Assembly (NCBI RefSeq): GCF_900129425.1
Contig: NZ_LT670817.1
Location: 5,146,001-5,210,000 of the forward strand
Direction of reading: 5' to 3'
Source: Bradyrhizobium erythrophlei
GTDB taxonomy: Bacteria > Pseudomonadota > Alphaproteobacteria > Rhizobiales > Xanthobacteraceae
DNA: 64,000 nucleotides
The position numbers and the translations under genes are program-made. Each line of letters opens with the position of its first letter. The stretch's first letter is position 1. The notes under the pieces are model-generated. The model ran no database searches and was not told the DNA's origin. It saw only the letters and a list, made by a program, of their open reading frames with translations. Positions 54,360-62,479 of this stretch are shown one piece after another.

Positions 54360-56192
54360 ATGCCCCGCAAATCTCTCAAAATAGTCGGCGCTTCCGGACA
54401 GGGAATAAACTCCATTGGCGCGATTGTCGCCAAAGGTCTCAAGAGATCCGGATATTGCGTGTTCGGCTACCGCGAGTATCCCTCGCTCATCAAGGGCGGC
54501 CATGCCAGCTATCAGCTGGATATCTCGAATCAACCCATCCGCAGCACCGAAACGAAGGTGAACGTGCTTGTCGCGCTCAACCATCACGGGCTCGAGTTGA
54601 ATATGGAGGAACTGAAACAGGGAGGGATCGTGCTGCACGTGACGCCCGGGTGGCAGTTTCCGGAGCATCATCAGAAGCTGATCGCGGAGCGAAGCCTTCG
54701 CGTCATCTATTTCCCGGTTGATGACATTCTCAACCGCCTCGGCGCGAGGGCAATTCTGTCGAACGTGCTGCTGACCGCCTTTGTCTGGTCCATGCTTGAC
54801 CAGGATATCGATGCTCTCAAGTCCCTCGTCGGAGAGACCTTTGCGAAGAAGAAAGCTCTGCTCGAACTCAACATGCGATGCATCGATGAGGGATATTCCT
54901 TTGTCGACCCGGAGCAAGGGAGGATCTCCGTCGCGTTGCCGCCGCCTGACAAGGGTTTTGCCAGCCACCTTTTGATTACCGGCAGTCAAGCGATGGGACT
55001 TGGCGCGGTGCATGCGGGGGTGCGGCTCTATGCCGGCTACCCGATGACGCCCTCCAGCCCGCTGCTTTCATTCATTGCCGGGCTCGAAAACAAGACTCAC
55101 ATGGTGATTAAACAGGCGGAAGACGAAATCACCGCCGCGCAGATCGTGAGCGGGGCGATGTATATGGGAACCCGCGCGCTCACCGCCACGTCAGGTGTGG
55201 GATTCGATCTCATGAGCGAGACACTGTCTCTGAATGCTATGATCGAGAACCCGACGGTGTTTGTGCTGGCGCAACGCCCCGGTCCGGCGACCGGCCTGCC
55301 GACCTGGACGGCTCAGGGCGGTCTCTTACAGGCCGCGAACTGCTCTGCCGGTGAATTCACGCGCTGCGTGATCTCGGTCAGCAACAGCCAGGATGCCTTC
55401 GATTTGATGCCGGTCGCATTCAATCTGGCAGAGCAGTATCAAATCAGTGTCATTATCCTCACCGACAAGCAGATCGCCGAGGCGCTCTACACGCAACACC
55501 CTTACGACCTGGAAAAGGCCGATATCGATCGCGGCAGGCTCGTCGTCGATCCCGAGAAGCTGAATGCGTTGAAATCTTCCGATCGATACGATCCCAATGC
55601 CGAGGGCGGCATTTCATCGCGATGGCTTCCCGGTAGCAAGGCCGCAACCTACTGCGCCCAGGCCGATGAACACAACTCCTCGGGCACCACGGATGAGTCC
55701 AGCGTCAATACCAAGTTGCAGATGGAAAAGCGGCTGCGAAAGTTCCATGGGTTAAAGGCACGCCTTCCCGAGCCCCATTTGAGCGTGGCCGGTCGCAGTG
55801 AGAAGACAACCGACTGGCTGGATGAAGGCAGCGAAATCGAGTTGCTCGCGATCGGCTGGGGAAGTAGCGGTGATGTATTTCGAGAAGTTATGTGCAGCGA
55901 CGAACTGCGAGAGCGGAAGATCGCGTACTTGCACTACACATATCTCTGGCCGCTCCGCACCCAGGAGCTTCAGAAATTGGCAAAGCGGTCGAAACGCGTT
56001 GTCCTGGTGGAGCAGAACTATCAGGGGCAGTTGGGTATGCTCATCAGGATGGAGTGCGGATTGGACATCGCGGACAAAATTCTGAAGTACGACGGCCGAC
56101 CGTTCTTCTACGATGAACTTCTCTCGTCGGTGGTGGAGAGATGCGCCTCGGCAAGTCAGGAGAATTCTCACGGCGTTGAACTTGCAGGGTGA
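54360..56192 (+). CDS. korA: 2-oxoacid:acceptor oxidoreductase, gamma-alpha fused subunit
   Basis: The 610-residue protein has the gamma domain at about 1-185 (VGASGQGINSIGAIVAKGLK, RSTETKVNVLVAL) and the alpha pyrimidine-binding domain from about 195 (ITGSQAMGLGAVHAGVRLYAGYPMTPSSPLLSF). The YPMTPSSP motif binds the substrate carboxylate and CoA side. It is KorA-like (2-oxoglutarate or pyruvate). With KorB it decarboxylates a 2-oxoacid to acyl-CoA and hands low-potential electrons to a carrier. The adjacent flavodoxin gene makes flavodoxin the likely acceptor. Confidence 0.95.
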   Translation: MPRKSLKIVGASGQGINSIGAIVAKGLKRSGYCVFGYREYPSLIKGGHASYQLDISNQPIRSTETKVNVLVALNHHGLELNMEELKQGGIVLHVTPGWQFPEHHQKLIAERSLRVIYFPVDDILNRLGARAILSNVLLTAFVWSMLDQDIDALKSLVGETFAKKKALLELNMRCIDEGYSFVDPEQGRISVALPPPDKGFASHLLITGSQAMGLGAVHAGVRLYAGYPMTPSSPLLSFIAGLENKTHMVIKQAEDEITAAQIVSGAMYMGTRALTATSGVGFDLMSETLSLNAMIENPTVFVLAQRPGPATGLPTWTAQGGLLQAANCSAGEFTRCVISVSNSQDAFDLMPVAFNLAEQYQISVIILTDKQIAEALYTQHPYDLEKADIDRGRLVVDPEKLNALKSSDRYDPNAEGGISSRWLPGSKAATYCAQADEHNSSGTTDESSVNTKLQMEKRLRKFHGLKARLPEPHLSVAGRSEKTTDWLDEGSEIELLAIGWGSSGDVFREVMCSDELRERKIAYLHYTYLWPLRTQELQKLAKRSKRVVLVEQNYQGQLGMLIRMECGLDIADKILKYDGRPFFYDELLSSVVERCASASQENSHGVELAG

Positions 56193-56198
56193 CACATC

Positions 56199-57086
56199 AT
56201 GAATATCGCTCTGGAGACCCACCCGCCCGCTCCTTCCGAGTACTACTCGGAAACCAAATGTAGTTGGTGCGACGGCTGCGGCAATTACGGTATCTGGACG
56301 GCCGTGAAGTATGCGCTCGTGGAACTGAACTTGCACCCGTGGCAAGTATGCCTCTGCTACGACGTTGGCTGCCACGGTAACGGTTCGGACAAGATCCAGG
56401 GCTACCGCTTCCACGGGCTCCACGGTCGTGTCATCCCATTCGCGGCGGGCGCGAAGCTTGCAAATATGAATGTCCCGGTGATCGCTTTCGGCGGGGATGG
56501 CGCGACCTTCTCGGAGGGAATAGGACACTTGGTACATGGCCTGAGGAGCAATTATCCCATCACGTTCGTTCTGCACAACAATGCGAACTACGGACTAACG
56601 ACGGGTCAGGCGAGTTCGCTCACGTGGCAGGACCAGCCGATGAATACGAGCCCCAACGGCATTCCTGAGCACACTTTGGCGAGCATGGACTTCATCTTCT
56701 CGCTGAAGCCCACCTTCGTTGCGCGCGGCTTCAGCGGCGACATCAAACTGATGACCCGCATACTCAAGGCTGCCATCCAACACCGCGGCTTTGCCTTTGT
56801 CGATATGCTGCAGGCCTGTCCGACATACAATCATTTCGCGACGCACGAATATCTGCTGGACAGGTACTTCGATGCAAATGCCGGCGGTCACGACCCAAGC
56901 AATCTGCAGCAGGCGAAGGCACTCGCTACCCAGGTTCAGGATCGCATCGCCTGCGGCATTCTCTATCAACGCGAAGACATTCCCGACTTCTATAACCGGC
57001 TAATTCCGCGGCAAGGCCTGGCGACGACCTGCGTGGAGGAGGTGCGGAGGTATGACGTGAGCGAATATTGGAAGGCGCTGGTGTAA
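56199..57086 (+). CDS. korB: 2-oxoacid:acceptor oxidoreductase, beta subunit
   Basis: The 295-residue ThDP subunit has the FeS-ligand segment TKCSWCDGCGNYG (CxxCxxC) and the ThDP motif AFGGDGATFSEGIGHLVHGL...HNNANYGLTTGQASS. A GNGSD segment (CYDVGCHGNGSDKIQ) follows the start. It binds ThDP and one 4Fe-4S cluster. No separate ferredoxin domain is attached, consistent with the free flavodoxin encoded upstream. It starts six bases after korA. Confidence 0.95.
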   Translation: MNIALETHPPAPSEYYSETKCSWCDGCGNYGIWTAVKYALVELNLHPWQVCLCYDVGCHGNGSDKIQGYRFHGLHGRVIPFAAGAKLANMNVPVIAFGGDGATFSEGIGHLVHGLRSNYPITFVLHNNANYGLTTGQASSLTWQDQPMNTSPNGIPEHTLASMDFIFSLKPTFVARGFSGDIKLMTRILKAAIQHRGFAFVDMLQACPTYNHFATHEYLLDRYFDANAGGHDPSNLQQAKALATQVQDRIACGILYQREDIPDFYNRLIPRQGLATTCVEEVRRYDVSEYWKALV

Positions 57087-57159
57087 GTAAAACGAGCCAA
57101 AAAGTGAACCTTTGTCAGAATGAAAACAGCCCACTTGTCAAAATGGAAATCAGCGTGTG

Positions 57160-57340
57160 CGATAAGTACCGACCACGCTTCGCGCTTCCTGCGGTTGTAC
57201 GAAGCGCTGGAGTCGGCCCGCGAAGACACCGCTTACACGGCCTTCGAACGGCTGTTTCGCGAGCGCGGCTTGCCGTTCGCCATCCGCTCCGACCGCGGAG
57301 TGCCCTTTGCCAGTCCAAATGCCCTGTTCAATCACTCAAA
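57160..57340 (+). pseudogene. IS481-like transposase remnant (DDE integrase core fragment)
   Basis: The translated fragment DHASRFLRLYEALESAREDT and FERLFRERGLPFAIRSDRGVPFASPNALFNHSKLS matches the middle of IS481-type transposases, where SDNG-VPFASPNALFNLS contains one catalytic Asp. The N-terminal helix-turn-helix and the later Glu are missing, and the frame decays after PELSWRP. It is an isolated relic of an insertion element downstream of korB. Confidence 0.8.
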
Positions 57341-57508
57341 ACTCTCGGGCCTGCCCGAGCTGAGTTGGCGGCCCCGCCACCCAGCTGACCTTTATGCTTG
57401 TGCTGTTTTTTTATTGATGGCGATCTCCATGCGAACACTCACTTTCGTTTCTGGACAGTAAGCCCTTAGCGCCAAAGTCATCGCTTAACGCGCCAACAAT
57501 GATTGAAC

Positions 57509-57545
57509 AAAAAAGCGTCCCAGCCAGGGGCGACGGCCGGGACGC
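57509..57545 (-). terminator. Intrinsic terminator of candidate small RNA
   Basis: On the minus strand a stem with arms GCGTCCC/GGGACGC, extended by a further three pairs after one mismatch, is followed by TTTTTT. No protein gene ends here on the minus strand, which supports a small transcript upstream. Confidence 0.7.
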
Positions 57546-57609
57546 TCAGGAGGCTTCGCCGGCCACAGCACCGGCGAATTGCTTTCTTAAACACGGCCAA
57601 GCTGCCTCC
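57509..57609 (-). ncRNA. Candidate structured small RNA
   Basis: The minus-strand segment folds as a nested structure. An outer stem GGAGGC (57609-57604) pairs with GCCTCC (57554-57549). Inside is a perfect eight-base hairpin TTCGCCGG/CCGGCGAA (57578-57555). An intrinsic terminator with a T6 tail follows directly. No open frame on this strand has a recognisable product. The 5' end is not defined and could extend to about 57720. No known family was recognised. Confidence 0.4.
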
Positions 57610-57884
57610 AATAATGAGACTCACATTCCGGTATCGATATTTCCGACTTTTTGCTTTTTTAACTCTCAAGAGAGTGTTGCGGGTTTCATTTCCGCGCATG
57701 AATGATGCTTGCCGACCTAAGACGTCAGACGATCAACATGTCTTCCACGTGAGCGCACGGAAGACAGAACGTCTTTCGTGAGGGCTTGGTTCTCAATATT
57801 CGGATGTTCGGGAATATCAGGACTCCAGAGACGGTCTGGTTATCAGAGCGCTTATGCCCGATAGGAGCTAGATGGAGACACTCG

Positions 57885-58271
57885 ATGACCAAACGCACAA
57901 TTCTTGGCGTGGTCGCGATTCTGTCAACGGCGATCACAACTCCGGGACTCGCACAAGCAGTTATCCAAGAACCCGGCGCATCCGCTTTTTACCGCCCGAA
58001 CGGGGATTTAAGGATTGCATCCGCGCCACCTCGGCGACGAGAAGAAGCTGTTGTTGGTCGCGGAACTGCCGACGCTATGGCTTTAGCACCGTCCTTCCGT
58101 CCATCAATGGCCGGATATGAAACCACAACCAGGCCCTGGACAGCGCCGGTAGGCCACCGCCAGCCGCGTGCAGACGATGTTCCTACAAGGACGACTCCAT
58201 CTCAGCAGAGCCTTGATCAAGAAGATGCGAACGTTGACCGCATAATCAGAAACGTTTGCCGAGGGTGCTAA
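57885..58271 (+). CDS. Hypothetical secreted protein
   Basis: From the ATG at 57885, with GGAGACACTCG before it, the product is 128 residues. It starts MTKRTILGVVAILSTAITTP with a signal peptide ending GLAQA. The mature part is Pro/Arg-rich and low in complexity, ending DANVDRIIRNVCRGC. The two C-terminal cysteines may form a disulfide. I do not recognise the family. It lies alone between the small-RNA candidate and the convergent GntR gene. Confidence 0.6.
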   Translation: MTKRTILGVVAILSTAITTPGLAQAVIQEPGASAFYRPNGDLRIASAPPRRREEAVVGRGTADAMALAPSFRPSMAGYETTTRPWTAPVGHRQPRADDVPTRTTPSQQSLDQEDANVDRIIRNVCRGC

Positions 58272-58358
58272 ACGCCGCACATCTCAGCTGTACGTATCAA
58301 ACGCCTCTGATGACCACTGACGAGGGCCCGCCGATACAAAGGTGACCCTCGCCTGCCG

Positions 58359-59039
58359 TCAACCAGATGCTGCTTCTTTGGCGACCCGCGCAAGAATCAC
58401 CTCCTGCGTTCGGCTGATTTGGGCACATACCAGAAAGGCAGCGCGCGCAGTGTCCCGCGCCCTGAACGCTTGTATGAGGTCGTCGAATCCGTGCGCAGCG
58501 CGCTCGGCGAACTGCGGGCTTACGTTTGTGATGGTGCCACAGAGCTGGATTTGCAACGTCAACTGCGCCAGCGCCTCGACGAGCGCCCAATTTCCGGATT
58601 GCCCCGCGATAGCTTCGTAGAATTCCCGATCGCGGACGGCATATCTTTCGACGTCGCCACGCTGCAAGGCAACCACGGCTTCAATAAGTATGTTTTCAAT
58701 CCGTCGGATGTCGCAGTCGCTCGTTCGAGGGACAGCTAGTTCGACCGCGAAACATTCAAGCCGCTTGTAGAATTCGTAAAGGTCCGCTGTCTCGCTGTGA
58801 GAAAAGCTGCGCACATAGAAGCCGCGATAGGGTTTGATCTCGATCAGCCCACCCTTTGCAAGTATTGAGATCGCCTCGCGGAACGGAGTTCGACTCACCC
58901 GCAGCTTGTCGGTCACCTGCTTCTCGTCGACCCATCCGCCACGCGGCAATTCGCCGGATAAGATCAGGTGCACGACCTCTTCATAGATCCGTTCGCGTAG
59001 GGTTGTTTTACGCGGTTTTTCAGCATTTTTGATCAGCAT
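58359..59039 (-). CDS. GntR family transcriptional regulator, FCD domain
   Basis: The 226-residue protein starts MLIKNAEKPRKTTLRERIYE. Its winged-helix DNA-binding region reads WVDEKQVTDKLRVSRTPFREAISILAKGGLIEIKPYRGFYVRSF. The FCD ligand-binding domain follows at about 95-220, with AHGFDDLIQAFRARDTARAA near the end. It probably responds to a small carboxylic acid. It has no close catabolic partner in this window; the anti-sigma gene lies upstream in the same direction and ends 78 bases before it. Confidence 0.9.
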   Translation of the reverse strand: MLIKNAEKPRKTTLRERIYEEVVHLILSGELPRGGWVDEKQVTDKLRVSRTPFREAISILAKGGLIEIKPYRGFYVRSFSHSETADLYEFYKRLECFAVELAVPRTSDCDIRRIENILIEAVVALQRGDVERYAVRDREFYEAIAGQSGNWALVEALAQLTLQIQLCGTITNVSPQFAERAAHGFDDLIQAFRARDTARAAFLVCAQISRTQEVILARVAKEAASG

Positions 59040-59117
59040 GATGACGCGTCCACCAGACAGCCCATTGGGGCGTACGGGTCAGGACGTCCCTGCAGAGGAC
59101 TAGACGATTTCACTCGC

Positions 59118-59930
59118 CTATTTGGTTTCCGGCGCCGGCGATCCCGCGGAGAATGCGCGCTCGAATGATGCAAGATCTGCGCTGGGCAAGTCTGAAACTG
59201 CAATGTAGGTGAATTCGGGATCGTTCCAGCTTCGGACGTTGTACCCTGCAATCGCTTGGTCAGAGACGGATTGACCGGGCGGCAAGGTCGTCAGGCTGAC
59301 TGTATGCTTGGCGTGCTTGTAGACGATCGTCGCAACCGGATCGTGGCCAACGACGTCCACGCGGCCGCCCACCAGCACGAAGCCCTGCGCCGCGAGGTCG
59401 GGCACCTGGGGCGACTCAGGCAGGCGCGATGTGAACCAAGGCTTGACCGTATGGCGATCGGAAGACGCAACGTCGAAAGGCTGTGGTGCCAACAGACCCC
59501 GGATATGGCCTGCGACGACCTCGCGGGCAACATCCTCATGGAGATTGTCGCGCTCGATCGTCAGCATGACGGAACTCGAGATCACCGCGCCAAACACCGC
59601 TGCCGCCGCCAACGCTTGAAACGACCAGTTTCGCTGGCGCGGACGTCGCACCTGCCCCAGACGTACCACATGGCCCGGAAGATTCATCTGACCAGGACCA
59701 TCTGCATCCAATGCCGATTGGATGCGGGCCTGCAGGCCTGGAGGCAGCTCATATTGCGAAAGCTTACGAACGGCGCGGCCCAACGACAGCAGCCGGTTAT
59801 ATCGGGCCTTCAAAGATTCATCGTCAGCCAGCCGTCGCTCGAACTCAATCGCGGAAGACGGATCGAGTTCGTCGTCGCAATAGGCGTTCATCTGCAGTTC
59901 GTCGTTCTCTTTTATCGATGCAATCATCAT
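59118..59930 (-). CDS. Membrane anti-sigma factor
   Basis: The 270-residue protein has a cytoplasmic anti-sigma domain at about 10-90 (LQMNAYCDDELDPSSAIEFERRLADDESLKARYNRLLSL). A single transmembrane helix at about 106-124 (FQALAAAAVFGAVISSSVML) and a periplasmic C-terminal domain follow. It lacks a clear H-x3-C-x2-C zinc motif. It follows the ECF sigma gene by ten bases, the standard sigma/anti-sigma layout, and should hold the sigma factor at the membrane until a periplasmic signal arrives. Confidence 0.88.
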   Translation of the reverse strand: MMIASIKENDELQMNAYCDDELDPSSAIEFERRLADDESLKARYNRLLSLGRAVRKLSQYELPPGLQARIQSALDADGPGQMNLPGHVVRLGQVRRPRQRNWSFQALAAAAVFGAVISSSVMLTIERDNLHEDVAREVVAGHIRGLLAPQPFDVASSDRHTVKPWFTSRLPESPQVPDLAAQGFVLVGGRVDVVGHDPVATIVYKHAKHTVSLTTLPPGQSVSDQAIAGYNVRSWNDPEFTYIAVSDLPSADLASFERAFSAGSPAPETK

Positions 59931-59940
59931 TTATTTACTC

Positions 59941-60603
59941 TCAGTCTCTCAGAAGAGCGATTAGAAGTTGCCTGCCCCGGGACAGGCGCGACATTACCGT
60001 GCCGATTGGAACATTGGTGATCTCCGCGATATCGCGATAGTTCAATTGATTGATTTCCCGCAAGACAATCACTTCGCGAAACTGCGCCGGCAGCTGCGCC
60101 AGGGCGCGCTGAGCGTCTTCGGCATCCGCTTTGAAAAGAGCAATCTCCTCTGGTGTCTCTACCCTCGTTCGATGCGGGCCTTCCTGCTCAAGTTCCTGTT
60201 GCTCCGCAGCACTTAGATCGTCCGTGAAAACCACCGCCTTGGGTCTGTTCTTCGCCAACCAGCTATAGGCGGTGTTGCGCACGATCGTCAGGGACCACGC
60301 GCGAGCGTTGACGGCACCGAAACCCTTGATGCCGCGAAACGCGCGCAACGCGGCATCCTGCACAACGTCTTCGGCGTCGTAGGCATTGCCGGTGAGCCAT
60401 TGCGCGAGACGATAGGCTTCGGCCATGTGTGGCAGAAAGACTTCATCGAACACTGCGCGTTCGTCTTTGTTCTGCACAACCGGGATCGATGCCTGCTGCT
60501 CGCCGGACAAACGATCTGAGCCTTCCGGCCGTTTTCCTGACAAGACTTCTTTAAGCCCGGCACGCCAGAAATTCGACCGATGTACCGATAAGGGTGTCGT
60601 CAT
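59941..60603 (-). CDS. ECF-type RNA polymerase sigma factor
   Basis: From the ATG at 60603 the product is 220 residues. Region 2 reads LPHMAEAYRLAQWLTGNAYDAEDVVQDAALRAF...WSLTIVRNTAYSWLAK. Region 4 reads QLPAQFREVIVLREINQLNYRDIAEITNVPIGTVMSRLSRGRQLL. An N-terminal extension of about 45 residues precedes region 2. A GTG at 60612 would add three residues. The operon order metallophosphoesterase-cupredoxin-sigma-anti-sigma suggests it senses a periplasmic redox or metal stress. Two ECF-like promoters with identical layout lie at 62043-62072 and 62245-62274. Confidence 0.92.
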   Translation of the reverse strand: MTTPLSVHRSNFWRAGLKEVLSGKRPEGSDRLSGEQQASIPVVQNKDERAVFDEVFLPHMAEAYRLAQWLTGNAYDAEDVVQDAALRAFRGIKGFGAVNARAWSLTIVRNTAYSWLAKNRPKAVVFTDDLSAAEQQELEQEGPHRTRVETPEEIALFKADAEDAQRALAQLPAQFREVIVLREINQLNYRDIAEITNVPIGTVMSRLSRGRQLLIALLRD

Positions 60604-60640
60604 GTTCAGCACGCTAAGGTTTTCGGTGCTTTGGGTTCGG

Positions 60641-61021
60641 TCACTTCACGATGACTTTTCCGACCATATGCGGATGCAGACCGCAGAAGTAGTCGAAGGT
60701 GCCGGCGCTGGCGAACGTATAGGAAAACGAATCGTCAGTATCGAGCGCCTTCGACCGGAATGCTTTGTCCTTGTTGACCACTAAATGCGGGATATCGTCA
60801 TGGTTGACCCACTTCACCGTCGTTCCCACGGCAACCGTTAATTCCGGGGGCGTGAAGGTGAAATTGTCGATGGTAATCACGTTCGTGGCATCCTGCGCTG
60901 CTACCGCACCAACCGCCGTCATCGCGCCAACGACTGGGCCCAAGAGGATTGCAACGACCAGGGCGCGGCTAACAGCAAACCGGGCCGCGGCGGACCGGAA
61001 CTTGCTGATCAGTATTCGCAT
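60641..61021 (-). CDS. Cupredoxin (amicyanin/plastocyanin-like)
   Basis: The 126-residue protein has a signal or anchor segment (about 18-42) ending AVAAQD, then TIDNFTFTPPELTVAVGTTVKWVNHDDIPHLV and YFCGLHPHMVGKVIVK. The type 1 copper ligands are His79 and the C113-x2-H116-x2-M119 loop. It is a periplasmic electron-transfer blue-copper protein. It lies 13 bases after the metallophosphoesterase gene and 37 bases before the sigma factor, so it is in the ECF operon. Confidence 0.92.
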   Translation of the reverse strand: MRILISKFRSAAARFAVSRALVVAILLGPVVGAMTAVGAVAAQDATNVITIDNFTFTPPELTVAVGTTVKWVNHDDIPHLVVNKDKAFRSKALDTDDSFSYTFASAGTFDYFCGLHPHMVGKVIVK

Positions 61022-61034
61022 GTTGGATCCTCCA

Positions 61035-61982
61035 TCAACCGGCTAATGTCTTGTCGACGATCGCGAGCGGCTTGTTACCCTGGACCATGGTGATGCTGGA
61101 TAAGCCCAGGAACGTGCGAAGCTTGTCGGCGGGGACGAGCATCGGACCTGGCGCTGGTGCAGTCCCGGGGGCCGGCTGCGGAAACGCCGTCGACAACGCG
61201 GTGTGGAAGGTGATGTTGCCCTCCACCTTCTGCGCCAATTGGTGAATGTGCCCGTTTAGAACGGTGACCGAGCCAAAACGCTTGAGCAACGCAAGCGCCC
61301 GCGTACCGTCTTCGGTGCCCCAACCCCATTCCCTGTAGAGCACCTGTAGCGGGATATGCGCAAACACGACGATCGGCGTGCTGCCGGACTTTTCCTTCAG
61401 GTCGGCCTCGAGCCAGGCGAGCTGCTCGGCACCGAGGTTGCCTAGTCCGCCGCCCTTCAGATCGACGACATTGACAAGACCGATGAAGTGGACGCCGTGA
61501 TCGTCGAAGCTGTACCAGCCCGCGCCCTTCGTGCCTTTGCCGTAACGCTCCAGATAGGCCTTGCCGTTTTCTTCGTCGATAATGTCGTGTTCGCCAGGCA
61601 CATAATGAAGCTGTACACCGGTCTCGCTGAACACCTTGTCGGCATTGTCAAATTGTGCCGGTTTGGAAAGATGAGTGATGTCGCCGGTGTGAATGATAAA
61701 GGACGGCTTGACCGGCATCGCCTTCACTATGGCGACGGCCTCACGCAGCGTGCCGAGCGCATCCGGGTTCGCCGCCTTGTCGAAGCCGATATGGCTATCG
61801 CTCATCTGCAGAAACGTGAAGCTCTCGGGCTCGGCGGCGAGAGCATCGCCGATCATCCCCACCGAGTGGGGAACGCCGCCGCTCACAGTCCAAAGCACCC
61901 CGGTCCCCGCCCACACCATGCATTCGAGCACTTCCCGGCGGCCTAATCCCTGTCCGCGATCGTCAAAGCCTTTTTTGGACAT
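61035..61982 (-). CDS. Tat-exported metallophosphoesterase
   Basis: The 315-residue protein starts with a Tat-like signal (GRREVLECMVWAGTGVLWTV). The calcineurin-like motifs follow in order: MSDSHIG (D62, H64), HTGDITH, VPGEHD and NGHIHQ. These bind two metal ions and cleave a phosphoester. GGGAGATGTGAC precedes the ATG. It is first in the ECF operon, and the ECF-like promoter GGGAATAAA-N15-GTCTCC lies about 60-90 bases upstream. The substrate is unknown. Confidence 0.92.
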   Translation of the reverse strand: MSKKGFDDRGQGLGRREVLECMVWAGTGVLWTVSGGVPHSVGMIGDALAAEPESFTFLQMSDSHIGFDKAANPDALGTLREAVAIVKAMPVKPSFIIHTGDITHLSKPAQFDNADKVFSETGVQLHYVPGEHDIIDEENGKAYLERYGKGTKGAGWYSFDDHGVHFIGLVNVVDLKGGGLGNLGAEQLAWLEADLKEKSGSTPIVVFAHIPLQVLYREWGWGTEDGTRALALLKRFGSVTVLNGHIHQLAQKVEGNITFHTALSTAFPQPAPGTAPAPGPMLVPADKLRTFLGLSSITMVQGNKPLAIVDKTLAG

Positions 61983-62042
61983 GTCACATCTCCCTGCGGG
62001 AGCCAGAGGGCTCCAACTGGCGCCAAATTGCGCCGCTAAACA

Positions 62043-62072
62043 GGAGACATGGTCTTTTCGGGCTTTATTCCC
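62043..62072 (-). promoter_or_regulatory. ECF-like promoter of the metallophosphoesterase/sigma operon
   Basis: On the minus strand GGGAATAAA (62072-62064), 15 bases, then GTCTCC (62048-62043). The predicted start lies about 50 bases ahead of the metallophosphoesterase ATG. The same boxes with the same spacing occur on the plus strand at 62245-62274. The G-G-A-A-T type -35 and the GTC-containing -10 fit an ECF factor rather than sigma70. Confidence 0.6.
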
Positions 62073-62244
62073 AAAAATACAATTTCTCGGTCAGTGCCTT
62101 TCCTCGCTCCAATTGCTCATTTCGATGACGGCACCTGACCATTGGAGCCGAGTTTTCGTTCCTGAAGGTATTGGGCCCGGGTCGATCACGACGTCTATTT
62201 AAATTTCCAGTTCGCCGACGCGTATCCCAGCAAGCGAAGTTCGC

Positions 62245-62274
62245 CGGAATAAACCGATCGCCTGTCCAGTCTCC
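62245..62274 (+). promoter_or_regulatory. ECF-like promoter upstream of membrane-protein gene
   Basis: CGGAATAAA (62245-62253), 15 bases, then GTCTCC (62269-62274) on the plus strand. This mirrors the promoter at 62043-62072 on the other strand; only the first base of the -35 differs. It would drive the gene at 62480 with a leader near 200 bases. Confidence 0.55.
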
Positions 62275-62479
62275 TGAGTGACGCGGAATAGCAATGCGGT
62301 CTCATCGAACCCTATGGCTCGGCAATCCGCAGGGTTCGCCGGACGCTAAGCCCGCAACCTATTGGTTACGACCGGACCTACCTCAGCGCAGCCCGGGTGC
62401 CGGGGCGTTTTGCGAAACGCCATGCAAATCCGCGCGCAGGAAATGATCCAGTCCAACCAAACGAGGAAGGAAGCCGATC

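Noticed and set aside
54401..54430. GGGAATAAA followed by a GTC-like box inside korA
   Set aside because: It is within coding sequence, its spacing to the GTC differs from the two intergenic ECF-like promoters, and no gene start follows.
57478..57699. Minus-strand 73-codon open frame over the small-RNA candidate
   Set aside because: It has no recognisable domain or convincing ribosome-binding site, and it runs through the terminator hairpin.
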